From Geomonas propionica (GTDB lineage: Bacteria; Desulfobacterota; Desulfuromonadia; Geobacterales; Geobacteraceae), in the NCBI RefSeq assembly GCF_016458235.1, contig NZ_JAEMHK010000003.1:62001-126000 (forward strand): DNA of 64,000 bases, given 5' to 3'. How positions within the stretch are numbered: the stretch's first letter is position 1; each line of letters opens with the position of its first letter. A program made the position numbers and the translations under genes. A model generated the notes under the pieces. It saw only the letters and a program-made list of their open reading frames with translations. It had not been told where the DNA came from and searched no databases. Positions 44,059 through 52,278 of this stretch are shown here, one piece after another.

Positions 44059-45984
44059 TTACTGGTTGCGAATTTCGGGCTTGTCCGCCGTCACCGACTT
44101 GGGTTTTTCTTCGAGGGCGCGCTCCAGGTTGAAGGGAGCGTTGTTCTTCACGGCCTCGGAGAAGTTGTTCCTCTGGGTCACCGATACCTCGGCCAGGTCG
44201 CGCGCGTCCTTGATGATGCGCGGTGTGAGCATGATCAACAGGTTGGTCTTGTCCCTTTTGGTGCTCTTGGTCTTGAAGAGCCAGCCCAGGCCCGGGATAT
44301 CGCCCAAGAAGGGGACCTTGCTCTCGGTCTCCTGGTCGGTGTCCTGGATCAGGCCGCCGATCAGCACGGTGTCGGTATTTTTCACCACCACCGAGGTCTT
44401 GGCGGAGCGCTTGGTGCTGCCGAGGCTCGGGTCGGTCGCGGTGCCGAAATTCTTCACCGCCGAGATCTCCTGGTAGATGTCGAGTTTGACGTACTCACCC
44501 TCGCTGATCTGGGGCTTGATCTTCAGGATGATACCGGTGTCCTTCCGCTCGATGGACTGGAGGGTGCTGATCGACGTAGAAGTGGTTCCCGAGACGAAGG
44601 GGACGCTTTCGCCCACGAATATCTCGGCTTCCTTGTTGTCGCTGGTCATGATGTTGGGCGTGGAGAGGACGTTGAGGGCGCCGTTGGTCTGCAGCGCCTG
44701 CAGTATCACGGGGACGTTTAACTTGCCAAAGGTCACATCCATGCCCAGCTGTTTGGCTGCGGCCGCCGTGGTGGTGAGGCCGGCCACGGTGCCGAAGGGG
44801 TCGAAGGTGCCGACGGTGGCCACGGTGCCGTTGGAGGCGGCGCCGATGACGCCGATCTGTACCCCGAGGTCCTTGGCCCGGTTTACCGAGACCTCTGCGA
44901 TCATCGCCTGCACGAACACCTGGCGGCTTCTTCTGTCCAGCTTCTGGATCACCTGCAGGAGGTTCTGGTAGTCGGTCGGGGAGGCCATGATCACCAGCGA
45001 GTTGGTGGACTTGTCCGGGGTGATGGTGATCTTGCCCCCCTCGAAGACAGCCTGCTGCGGTGCCGCCGCGGTGCCCGGAGCGGCGGGAGCCGCGGTCGAG
45101 GTCCCTTTGACCAGCCCTTCCAGCACCTTGGCCACCTCGGCCGCCTCGGCGTTTTCCAGGTAATAGACGTTCACCTTGCTGCTGGTGGTGGGGGGGACCA
45201 CGTCGACCAGTGCGATCAGCTTTTTGATGTCGGCCTTGTCCTTGTCGGAGCCGAAGATGATCAGGGCGTTCAGCCTGGCGTCGGCGACCACGGGGACGTT
45301 ACCGGCCGAGGGCATTGCGCCGGCTGCGGTCTTGCCGCTTTGCTTGCCGGAGAGCCAGTCCTTGACGAGGGTCGCCACGCTGTCAGCCGCGGCGTTCTTC
45401 AGGAACACCAGCTCGGCCCCCTCGCGCACCTGGTCGGTATCGATGTACTTGAGGATGCCCAGGATCTTCTGGATGTTGTAGGCGGAATCGACCACGAGGA
45501 TCAGGTTGGCGGCGCCGAAGGCGGAGATCTGCCCGTCCTTGGAGACCAGCGGTTGCAGGAAGGTAACCGCGTCCTGGGGGGGGATGTGCTCCAGTTGGAT
45601 CACCCGCGCCTGGTAGCTGTCGTTGACGACACCTTTCTCGCCGTCGCTCAGGACCTTCATGCCGGCCTGTTTCGCGGCCGCGGTCGGGACGATCTTCATC
45701 ACCTTACCCGCCGGGATGACGGTGAAACCTTTGAGCTCCAGCACCGAGGTGAAGACGTTGTACGCCTCCTCGTTGGAGAGCTTCGCCGGGGAGAACACGG
45801 AGATCTTCCCCTTGACCCGGTCGTCCATGATGAAGTTCTTGCCGGTGAGGTCGCTGACGAACTTCACCATGGTGGCGATGTCCACGTCGGTGAAGTTGAG
45901 CACCACGCCCTTGGCGAAGACCAGCGTCGGGGCGGCGACCAGGAACATGAGCATGGCTGTGATGCGCGCAACTCTTCTTTTCAA
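44059..45984 (-). CDS. gspD: Type II secretion outer-membrane secretin GspD
   Basis: A 641-residue secretin with a signal peptide (to about residue 24, PTLVFAKG). It has N0 (VLNFTDVDIATMVKFVSDLTGKNFIMD), N1, N2 and N3 domains, and the C-terminal secretin barrel with VPFVSGTTSTSI near 465 and VPFLGDIPGLGWLFKTKSTKRDKTNLLIMLTPRII near 585. It forms the gated outer-membrane channel through which folded exoproteins leave. An N3-N2 linker is rich in Ala and Pro. No dedicated pilotin gene is seen beside it. It follows gspC after 15 bases. Confidence 0.96.
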   Translation of the reverse strand: MKRRVARITAMLMFLVAAPTLVFAKGVVLNFTDVDIATMVKFVSDLTGKNFIMDDRVKGKISVFSPAKLSNEEAYNVFTSVLELKGFTVIPAGKVMKIVPTAAAKQAGMKVLSDGEKGVVNDSYQARVIQLEHIPPQDAVTFLQPLVSKDGQISAFGAANLILVVDSAYNIQKILGILKYIDTDQVREGAELVFLKNAAADSVATLVKDWLSGKQSGKTAAGAMPSAGNVPVVADARLNALIIFGSDKDKADIKKLIALVDVVPPTTSSKVNVYYLENAEAAEVAKVLEGLVKGTSTAAPAAPGTAAAPQQAVFEGGKITITPDKSTNSLVIMASPTDYQNLLQVIQKLDRRSRQVFVQAMIAEVSVNRAKDLGVQIGVIGAASNGTVATVGTFDPFGTVAGLTTTAAAAKQLGMDVTFGKLNVPVILQALQTNGALNVLSTPNIMTSDNKEAEIFVGESVPFVSGTTSTSISTLQSIERKDTGIILKIKPQISEGEYVKLDIYQEISAVKNFGTATDPSLGSTKRSAKTSVVVKNTDTVLIGGLIQDTDQETESKVPFLGDIPGLGWLFKTKSTKRDKTNLLIMLTPRIIKDARDLAEVSVTQRNNFSEAVKNNAPFNLERALEEKPKSVTADKPEIRNQ

Positions 45985-45999
45985 AGCAACCCCCTGCCT

Positions 46000-46896
46000 T
46001 TATCTAATGTCGTAATTGAATGTGGTGGGACGGCCGTCGCGGATCAGGTCGAGCTTGATCCGGCTCTGCCCCTTGAGCGAGGCGAAGGACTGGATCGCCT
46101 TCTCGGGTGAGTCGATGGGGAAGTCGTTCATCCTCAACAGGACGTCGCCGTTTTTGATGCCGACGGTCCCGAAGATCCCCTGCGGCTTCACCTCGGAGGC
46201 ACGGAAACCTTCGACCTTCCCGTCTTTTATGCTGGGGAGCAGGCGCGCGTCGGTCATGGCCTGCCCGATGTTGTCCAGTGCGGCGTTCAGCGCGCGCTGG
46301 TCGATGACGTAATTGCCTGCTCCGGTCGTAGCGGCCATGCCGCCACCGGGGACCACAGTGGGCGCTACCACTGGAGTAACCGCCGCCTCGGCCGCGGCGG
46401 CCATCGGGGTGAGGATCTTGATCCGCTTGCCGCCGACCAGAATCTCGGCCACGTCCTTCTTCACGGAAACCAGCGGCCCCGCCGAGAACACGGTGTCCCC
46501 CAGCTTGAAGACCCGCTCCTCGTGGCTTGAATTCTTAAGCACCAGGGCGAAGGTCTCGCGGAAGGAGCCGACCGCCGTCCCCAGGAGGACCAGGTCTCCG
46601 ACCGCCGCCGGTGGGGGCGCCACGGCCGCGGGGCCCGCGGCCGCCTGCTGCTGCAGAGGGGTGAGTTTTCCCTGGGTCGCCTTGCCGAACAGCCCCCGCT
46701 CCAGGATGGGCGCGAAGCTCAACAGGTCCTGGCTTCCCGCCGGCGTTGCCGCAGCCTGTGCCGCGACCTGCTTCTGCGCGTTCCTGGGATACAGTGCGGC
46801 GATCTTGACGCTCAGCAAATCGGCTGCGATGAGCGCCGCGACTGCGGTGATGGCGAGGCCAAGAGTGAGGTTCAGGGAGAGAATCCAGCGCGGCAT
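46000..46896 (-). CDS. gspC: Type II secretion protein GspC with PDZ domain
   Basis: A 298-residue inner-membrane protein with an N-terminal helix (LSLNLTLGLAITAVAALIAADLLS), a Pro/Ala-rich periplasmic linker, and an HR-like domain (VGDLVLLGTAVGSFRETFALVLKNSSHEERVFKLGDTV, residues 95-160) that contacts the secretin. A C-terminal PDZ-like domain (about 205-298) has GFRASEVKPQGIFGTVGIKNGDVLLRMNDFPIDSPEKAIQSFA. It recruits substrates and links inner and outer membrane parts. It is the first gene of the 12-gene operon; GAAGGG lies 6 bases before the ATG and a promoter is visible upstream. Confidence 0.9.
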   Translation of the reverse strand: MPRWILSLNLTLGLAITAVAALIAADLLSVKIAALYPRNAQKQVAAQAAATPAGSQDLLSFAPILERGLFGKATQGKLTPLQQQAAAGPAAVAPPPAAVGDLVLLGTAVGSFRETFALVLKNSSHEERVFKLGDTVFSAGPLVSVKKDVAEILVGGKRIKILTPMAAAAEAAVTPVVAPTVVPGGGMAATTGAGNYVIDQRALNAALDNIGQAMTDARLLPSIKDGKVEGFRASEVKPQGIFGTVGIKNGDVLLRMNDFPIDSPEKAIQSFASLKGQSRIKLDLIRDGRPTTFNYDIR

Positions 46897-46935
46897 GAAA
46901 GACCCTTCTTTGCGAGTAGTTGGAACGGAGCGAAT

Positions 46936-46964
46936 ATATTAGATGCCTCTGACATATGCAACAA
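46936..46964 (-). promoter_or_regulatory. Candidate promoter of the gsp operon
   Basis: On the minus strand TTGTTG, 17 bases, then TAATAT, about 40 bases before the gspC start codon. Confidence 0.5.
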
Positions 46965-47337
46965 AAAAGGGGGTCAGGGTACCCCGGTTTCGGGCATACC
47001 GGCGGCTCCCTTTTCCCCCTCTGTCGATGGCCTTGGTAGCACCAGGCTCAGGGGCCACCGTCACGACGGCTCACGAGGGGAGACAGGATAATGAGAGCCT
47101 ACGGTACCCTTGCCTTAATCAAGCGCCACCATTATCAGCAAAAGCTGTGCCGCCGCTTCTGGAGCGAAGATACGGGAGCGATTGTAGCAGATGAGGCATG
47201 ATTTGCCGCACTTTTTTCCAATGAAGATGTCGGGCGCCTGGTGGTGCGGTGGTTCCGATCCCAAGGAACATGACCAGGACGGGCCATTTTTTTTGACAGA
47301 CGACGGTAATTTGACGCGATGGGCGGCGCGACAGTCG

Positions 47338-47366
47338 TTGAGTCGGCTTCTTCGCTGTGGTACACT
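47338..47366 (+). promoter_or_regulatory. Candidate sigma-70 promoter of mqnB
   Basis: TTGAGT, 17 bases, then TACACT, ending 31 bases before the mqnB start codon. Confidence 0.6.
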
Positions 47367-47397
47367 CGCGCACCAAAAACTGTGCAGGGAGCAGCAT

Positions 47398-48141
47398 ATG
47401 AGCCGCATCATCGTCACCGCATCGACCCGGATGGAACTCTCCGAATTGCTGGTCGCAACCTCGGCCTCGGCGCTGCCGGGTGGGGGGCACCTGCCCCTGC
47501 ATCGGGCGGACCTAAGGGGGGCTGAAATCATCTTCGCCCTCACCGGGCTCGGCAAGGTGAACGCTGCCAGTGCGGCCACCCTCCTTTGCGAGCGCTACGC
47601 CCCGGACCTTATGGTGAATACCGGCTGCGGCGGCGCCTTTGCCGGCTCCGGCCTCACCGTGGGCGACCTCGCCGTCGCCGACAGCGAGTGCCTCGCCGAC
47701 GAAGGGGTGCAGACCCCAACGGGATGGCGCGGGCTCGACCTGATCGGCATCCCGGTCTACGAGGGAAGGGGAGAGCGGCTCTTCAACCGCATCCCGCTCG
47801 ACCTGGAGGTTGCCCGCCGCGCCCTCGATTGCGCGATGACCGGCGGCTTCAAGGCCGTCATGGGGCCCTTTCTCACCGTTTCCACCTGTTCCGGGACCGC
47901 CCGGCAAGGGGAGGAACTGCTGCGGCGTTTCCCCGGGGTCTGCGAGAACATGGAAGGGGCCGCCGTGGCGCAGGTGGCGCTCATGTACGGCATCCCCTGC
48001 CTCGAGGTGCGCGGCATCAGCAACATGGTGGAGGACCGGGACCTGTCGCGCTGGGAGCTGAAACGCGCGCTGGGCGAGGTGCAGCGCTTCCTGGCCGGTC
48101 ACCTCGAGCAGCTGGCGGACAAAACTCCCGGCACACCCTGA
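47398..48141 (+). CDS. mqnB: Futalosine hydrolase (menaquinone biosynthesis)
   Basis: A 247-residue protein of the nucleoside phosphorylase/hydrolase superfamily. It cleaves futalosine (or aminodeoxyfutalosine) to dehypoxanthinyl futalosine in the alternative menaquinone pathway. Visible are ALTGLGKVNAASAATLLCERY near residue 48, VNTGCGGAFAGSGLTVGDLAVADSE near 72, and the substrate-binding ENMEGAAVAQVALMYGIPCLEVRGISNMVEDRD near 182. AGGGAG lies 6 bases before the ATG at 47398; the longer frame from 47191 is noncoding. mqnD follows on the same strand after about 200 bases, which supports the futalosine assignment over a general nucleosidase. Confidence 0.9.
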   Translation: MSRIIVTASTRMELSELLVATSASALPGGGHLPLHRADLRGAEIIFALTGLGKVNAASAATLLCERYAPDLMVNTGCGGAFAGSGLTVGDLAVADSECLADEGVQTPTGWRGLDLIGIPVYEGRGERLFNRIPLDLEVARRALDCAMTGGFKAVMGPFLTVSTCSGTARQGEELLRRFPGVCENMEGAAVAQVALMYGIPCLEVRGISNMVEDRDLSRWELKRALGEVQRFLAGHLEQLADKTPGTP

Positions 48142-48344
48142 ATGAAGTTTCAGTAGCTCTCTCCTGGCTCACTCTAAGGAATCTTCCCGTCAGAACTTCC
48201 AATTGTACTATGTTAAATTCGTTAACCTTTTCTTGCACGGCGGGGCCGCTGACTGTATATTGGTGAGTCTTAAACACGCCGCTCCGCCGTTGGGGGCGCC
48301 CGCAGCCGTACTGCTGCCGCTGTAAATAGGAGTAATAGCAACAC

Positions 48345-49214
48345 ATGAATACAGCAATGTCAGAGAAACAAGATTCCGAGCCGGGGTCGGTGCTGTCACT
48401 CGGCTTTTCACCGTGTCCCAACGATACCTTCATCTTTGACGCCTTGATCCACGGGCGCGTCGACTGCGGCTTCCGGTTCCGGGAGCAGTTGGAGGATGTG
48501 GAGACTCTGAACCGGATGGCGCTCGAGTCGGTGCTCGACGTCTCCAAGGTTTCCTACCACCTCCTGGGGCACATCCTGAAGGACTACCTCCTGCTCAGAA
48601 GCGGGGGCGCCCTGGGGCGCGGTTGCGGTCCGCTGGTGGTGGCGCGCGACCAGATCGACCCCGGCACCCTGGCGGGTGGGCGGGTCGCCCTTCCCGGGCG
48701 CTACACCACGGCCGCGCTGCTGCTGCGGCTCTTCAACCCCTCCCTGACCGATTTCGTCTATCTCCCCTTTCACGAGATCATGGCTGCGGTGGCCGATGGT
48801 TCGGTGACGGCGGGGGTGATTATCCACGAGTCCCGCTTCACCTTCCAGGAGTACGGCCTGCACAAGGTGGTCGACCTCGGTGAGTGGTGGGAGCGCGAAA
48901 CCGGCCACCCAATCCCCCTGGGCGGGATCGCCGCCAAGCGCTCGCTGGGGAGGAGCGCGCTGTTGCGGCTCGAGCAGGGGATAGCGGACAGCGTCGAATA
49001 CGCCTTCGCACACCCCGGCGAGGCCCGTCCCTACATCCGCGCCCATTCCCAGGAGATGAGCGACGAGGTGTGCGACGCCCACATCGGGCTCTACGTGAAC
49101 GATTTCTCCCGCGGCCTGGGCAACGAAGGTGAAGCGGCGGTGCGCCTGCTGTTGGGGCGGGCGGCAGCGGCGGGGATCATCCCCCCCTGGCAGGAACCGC
49201 TGCTCATTTCCTGA
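48345..49214 (+). CDS. mqnD: 1,4-dihydroxy-6-naphthoate synthase (menaquinone biosynthesis)
   Basis: A 289-residue periplasmic-binding-protein-fold enzyme acting on cyclic dehypoxanthinyl futalosine. The start of the domain SLGFSPCPNDTFIFDALIHGRVD (near residue 20) is the hallmark of MqnD. Other marks are VSKVSYHLLGHILKDYLLLRSGGALGRGCGPLVVA and IIHESRFTFQEYGLHKVVDLGEWWERETGHPIPLGGIA. AGGAG lies 12 bases before ATG 48345; a second ATG four codons on is possible. With mqnB it indicates that this organism makes menaquinone by the futalosine route. The 203-base gap from mqnB shows no promoter I can defend. Confidence 0.93.
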   Translation: MNTAMSEKQDSEPGSVLSLGFSPCPNDTFIFDALIHGRVDCGFRFREQLEDVETLNRMALESVLDVSKVSYHLLGHILKDYLLLRSGGALGRGCGPLVVARDQIDPGTLAGGRVALPGRYTTAALLLRLFNPSLTDFVYLPFHEIMAAVADGSVTAGVIIHESRFTFQEYGLHKVVDLGEWWERETGHPIPLGGIAAKRSLGRSALLRLEQGIADSVEYAFAHPGEARPYIRAHSQEMSDEVCDAHIGLYVNDFSRGLGNEGEAAVRLLLGRAAAAGIIPPWQEPLLIS

Positions 49215-49287
49215 ACAGGAAACCTCAAGATATTTTCTTTTGCGCCGAAATGTGCAGAAGCTGTCATAGCATCGTGGAGGATTCCAG

Positions 49288-51486
49288 ATGACCAAGCCGT
49301 TGAACTGGAAGCGGCACATAGGCGTGGCCCTTGGGTTCATCGCTGTATTCTGGGTCGGAGACGCCCTGCTGGATGCCACCCTCATGGGGCGGGATACCTT
49401 CCTGCAGCAGCTCCACGACCCCAATGCCTACGAGCTTTGGATGCGGACCGTCTACGCCTGCCTGCTGGGCGCCTTTTTCGCCTCCCTCTCCATCGTGGCC
49501 GAGCGGGGGCGCAGGGTGGAGACGGCGTTGCGCCATTCCGACGACCTGTCCCAGATCTTCCTGGAATCATCTCGTGACGCCATCTGCGTCCTGAGCACTA
49601 CCGACTACACCGTTGTCAACTGCAACGGCGTCTTTTTGTCCAACTACCACCTGAGCGAAAAGGACGCCATGGGGTGCAGCTTCTCCCAACTGGTGGCGCG
49701 ACAGGGGCTTGCCGACCAGATCATGAGCCTTATTTCCGACTGCGCCTGCAGCGGTACCGCGCTCAACAGCGAGATCTGCTACCGGGCGCAGGACGGCGAC
49801 GCCCGGTACGAGGACATCTCGGTGCACCCCATCGGTGACCTGGAGCAGGGGGTGCGCAGGGTGCTCTTCGTGGCGCGCGACATCACGGTGCGCCGCATGT
49901 CGCAGCAGCGGATGGAAGAGTCCGAGGCCAGGTACCGCGCCATATTCGAAGACACCGGGACCGCCATGGCCATCATCCGTCCCGACGGGACGCTGCAGAT
50001 GGTGAACCGCGGCTTCGCGGCGGTGACCGGCCTCTCCCGGGAGGAACTGGAGGGGAGGAGGCTTTGGACCGAGTTCGTCGGCAGTTGCGACAGCGACGGG
50101 GTCTCCCCCCTGGAGGACAACGACCTGTCCGGCACGCCGCGCCGCAGCTTCGAGGTCCAGTTCTCCGGCAAGGAAGGCACCCGGACCATGGCCGGCAACT
50201 GGGCCGCCATTGAGGGGACGGACCGGTCGGTGCTCTCCCTGGTGGATATCAGCGCCCATAAGGAAGTGGAGGAGGCGCTCAGGGAAAGCCGGGCCACCCT
50301 CGCCGTGGCGCAGCGCATCGCGCGCCTGGGCAACTGGGACTGGGACCTCGGCAATGACACGCTCACCTGGTCCGACGAGATGTACCGCATTTACGACGCC
50401 GACCCCGCCAGTTTCGTGCCGAGCCACGAGCTGGTGCTGCAGGCGGTGCACCCCCAGGATCGTGAGCAGGTGATCCGCTCGGTGAACGACGCCATCTACA
50501 ACCGCAGGGCTTACCAGATGGACTACCGGATAGTGCTCCCCAGCGGCTCGACGCGCACCCTCTCCGCGCGTGCCGAGGTGACCTACGATGCCCAAGGGAA
50601 GCCTCTGCACATGCTGGGCACCGCTCAGGACATCACCTGGCGCCTCGAGGCCGAGCAGGCGCTCCGGAATTCCGAGGAGAAGTTCTCCAAAGCCTTCCAT
50701 GCCTCCCCGGACTCTATCGTCATCACCCGTGCCGAGGACGGCACCTATATCGACGTCAACGAGGCCTTCCAGGAGATCACCGGCTACAGCCGCGATGAGG
50801 TGATCGGCAGGACCTCCACCGAACTCATGCTCTGGGCCGATCCCGATGCCCGCATGGTCATGTTGAGGCTTTTGAACGAGCATGGGCACGTGCGCAACCT
50901 GGACGTGCGCTTCCGGGTCAAGTCCGGAGAGATCCGCGAGCTGTTGTGGTCGGCGGACGTGATCGAGTACCAGGGGGAGGCGTGCCTGATCGCCATCTCC
51001 CGCGACGTCACCGATCAGCGCCAGATGGAGCGGGAGCTTTTGGAAAGCGACGCCCGCCTCTACATGAAACACGAGGAGTTGAAGAACGTCTTCCACCAGA
51101 TGGAGGGTATCCGGCGCGAGTGGGAGGAGATCATGGACTGCATCTCCGACCTGTTCATCCTCGCCGACCAGTTCGGCAAAATCCGGCGCTTCAACCGCGC
51201 CGTGGAGACCTTCACCGGGATGGCGCACCGCGACATCGTCGGCAGGGACTGCCTGGAGTTCCTCGCGCAGCACGGCCTCAGGGAACACCTGGAGTCCCCG
51301 GGGGTGGAACTGCTGCACAAGCCGACCGGAAAGTGGTTCGTGGCCAAACGGCACGCCTTCCCGCCGGAGGTCGACGGTTCGGCGCGCGAGGTGGTGATCA
51401 TCAACGACACCACCACCATCGGGAAGCGCCAGCGTGGCGCGCAGCCCCTCGAGGATGTGTCGGTGCAGGCCCGGACGGCCGGGTAG
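49288..51486 (+). CDS. Membrane-bound multi-PAS sensor protein without recognisable output domain
   Basis: A 732-residue protein with two N-terminal membrane helices (about residues 10-30 and 50-70), then five PAS domains in series (about 88-200, 215-330, 345-455, 465-580, 610-710). Several PAS ends show the DIT/DIS/DVT exit motif (ARDITVRR, LVDISAHK, AQDITWRLEAEQALRNSE, SRDVTDQRQMEREL, NDTTTIGKRQ). The protein stops 22 residues after the last PAS, where a histidine kinase or GGDEF domain would normally follow. No such domain is encoded next to it in any frame. GGAGG lies 7 bases before the ATG. It could act on partner kinases through PAS dimerisation, or be the sensor half of a lost kinase. 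Confidence 0.88.
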   Translation: MTKPLNWKRHIGVALGFIAVFWVGDALLDATLMGRDTFLQQLHDPNAYELWMRTVYACLLGAFFASLSIVAERGRRVETALRHSDDLSQIFLESSRDAICVLSTTDYTVVNCNGVFLSNYHLSEKDAMGCSFSQLVARQGLADQIMSLISDCACSGTALNSEICYRAQDGDARYEDISVHPIGDLEQGVRRVLFVARDITVRRMSQQRMEESEARYRAIFEDTGTAMAIIRPDGTLQMVNRGFAAVTGLSREELEGRRLWTEFVGSCDSDGVSPLEDNDLSGTPRRSFEVQFSGKEGTRTMAGNWAAIEGTDRSVLSLVDISAHKEVEEALRESRATLAVAQRIARLGNWDWDLGNDTLTWSDEMYRIYDADPASFVPSHELVLQAVHPQDREQVIRSVNDAIYNRRAYQMDYRIVLPSGSTRTLSARAEVTYDAQGKPLHMLGTAQDITWRLEAEQALRNSEEKFSKAFHASPDSIVITRAEDGTYIDVNEAFQEITGYSRDEVIGRTSTELMLWADPDARMVMLRLLNEHGHVRNLDVRFRVKSGEIRELLWSADVIEYQGEACLIAISRDVTDQRQMERELLESDARLYMKHEELKNVFHQMEGIRREWEEIMDCISDLFILADQFGKIRRFNRAVETFTGMAHRDIVGRDCLEFLAQHGLREHLESPGVELLHKPTGKWFVAKRHAFPPEVDGSAREVVIINDTTTIGKRQRGAQPLEDVSVQARTAG

Positions 51487-51535
51487 CAAAACGTCGCAAC
51501 ATTAGAGTGTTATCCCGTTCTGGGTTCATTGGAAC

Positions 51536-51564
51536 TTGACTTGCGGGTTAGAGCATGCTATACA
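51536..51564 (+). promoter_or_regulatory. Sigma-70 promoter of the RlpA-like gene
   Basis: TTGACT, 17 bases, then TATACA, 28 bases before the start codon. Both boxes and the spacing are near ideal. Confidence 0.8.
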
Positions 51565-51592
51565 AATGCCTCGCCCAACAAAGGAGGTGCGC

Positions 51593-52054
51593 ATGGCATC
51601 ATCCGAGCGGAGCCGCAGGCTGGTGCGCATAGTCGCCCTGGCCCTGATGCTCCTCCCGATCCACACGCTTCCCCTGCTGGCTGCAGAACAAGTAGCAAAA
51701 CCCGTAGCACCGGTAGTAGAAAACGCAGCACTGGAAGAAAAGTCGGTGGTGAAAAAACTGGTCGGCATAGCCTCTTACTATGCCAAGAAGTTCCACGGAA
51801 GAGCGACTACCTCGGGAGAACGGTACCATCCGGAAAAGATGACCGCCGCCCACCAGAGTCTTCCGCTGGGCACCAAGGTTCTGGTCAGGAACCTCGCCAA
51901 CGACAAGGAAGTCACGGTTGTCGTCAACGACCGTTGCCGCAAGAAGGGATTCCCCTTCATCGACCTGTCACGGGCCGCGGCAAGGAAACTGGGTTTTCTC
52001 GGACAAGGCAAGGCCAAGGTGGCCATCATCCCGCTGACCGAGGAAGAATCCTAG
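51593..52054 (+). CDS. rlpA: RlpA-like double-psi beta-barrel protein
   Basis: A 153-residue exported protein. Residues 1-31 form a signal peptide (ending LPLLAAE). The mature domain starts GIASYYAKKFHGRATTSGERYHPEKMTAAHQSLPLGTKVLVRN and continues VTVVVNDRC-KKGFPFIDLSRAAARKLGFLGQGKAKV, the RlpA double-psi barrel. The acidic and histidine residues of lytic-transglycosylase RlpA (the E in SGERY and the H and D of TAAHQ and VNDR) are present. It may cleave peptidoglycan strands that lack stem peptides at the septum. It lacks the SPOR domain of longer homologues. AAGGAGG is 5 bases before ATG 51593; the longer frame is rejected. Confidence 0.88.
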   Translation: MASSERSRRLVRIVALALMLLPIHTLPLLAAEQVAKPVAPVVENAALEEKSVVKKLVGIASYYAKKFHGRATTSGERYHPEKMTAAHQSLPLGTKVLVRNLANDKEVTVVVNDRCRKKGFPFIDLSRAAARKLGFLGQGKAKVAIIPLTEEES

Positions 52055-52085
52055 CAATATCTAAATACAATCTGGGCGAACAGAG

Positions 52086-52118
52086 AAAAAAGGCCGGGGA
52101 TTATCCCCGGCCTTTTTT
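52086..52118. terminator. Bidirectional intrinsic terminator after the RlpA-like gene
   Basis: AAAAAAGGCCGGGGA / TCCCCGGCCTTTTTT forms an essentially perfect long stem with a tiny loop, 32 bases after the stop codon. A/T tracts on both sides make it work in either direction. Confidence 0.9.
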
Positions 52119-52143
52119 CTTTCAAGGAGTTGCCGCAGTTGAT

Positions 52144-52169
52144 CCCCCCTCCCCCTGCGGGAGGGGGGG
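52144..52169. repeat. C/G-rich intergenic hairpin
   Basis: A run of C and T bases (52144-52155) pairs with a run of G and A bases (52159-52169) around TGC. It resembles REP-like hairpins and lies between two terminators. Confidence 0.5.
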
Positions 52170-52218
52170 AGAACGTTCGGGCAACGTTATATTGTTAGAA
52201 GCCAATCAATCTCTGCAC

Positions 52219-52250
52219 AAAAAAAGGCAGCCCCCGCAGGGGCTGCCTTT
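52219..52250 (-). terminator. Intrinsic terminator of the TPR protein gene
   Basis: AAAGGCAGCCCC / GGGGCTGCCTTT form a perfect 12-bp stem with a 4-base loop, followed by T residues on the minus strand, 28 bases after the stop codon. Confidence 0.9.
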
Positions 52251-52278
52251 TCTGTTGTTTGCTGCCCGATCGGGCGGG

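Larger units (their letters stand above)
46897..47397. other. Divergent promoter region between gspC and mqnB
   Basis: This 501-base region carries a predicted minus-strand promoter for the secretion operon (46936-46964) and a plus-strand one for mqnB (47338-47366). Between them I see no convincing gene; an 83-codon ORF at 46943 lacks a ribosome site and family likeness. A second TTGACA at 47293 has no matching -10 box. Confidence 0.5.

Noticed and set aside
46943-47194. 83-codon plus-strand ORF upstream of mqnB
   Set aside because: No ribosome site and low-complexity Arg/Pro composition; it also starts inside the gsp promoter region.
47293-47321. TTGACA as -35 of mqnB
   Set aside because: The sequence 17 bases on (GCGATG) is not a -10 box; the TTGAGT/TACACT pair nearer the gene is better.
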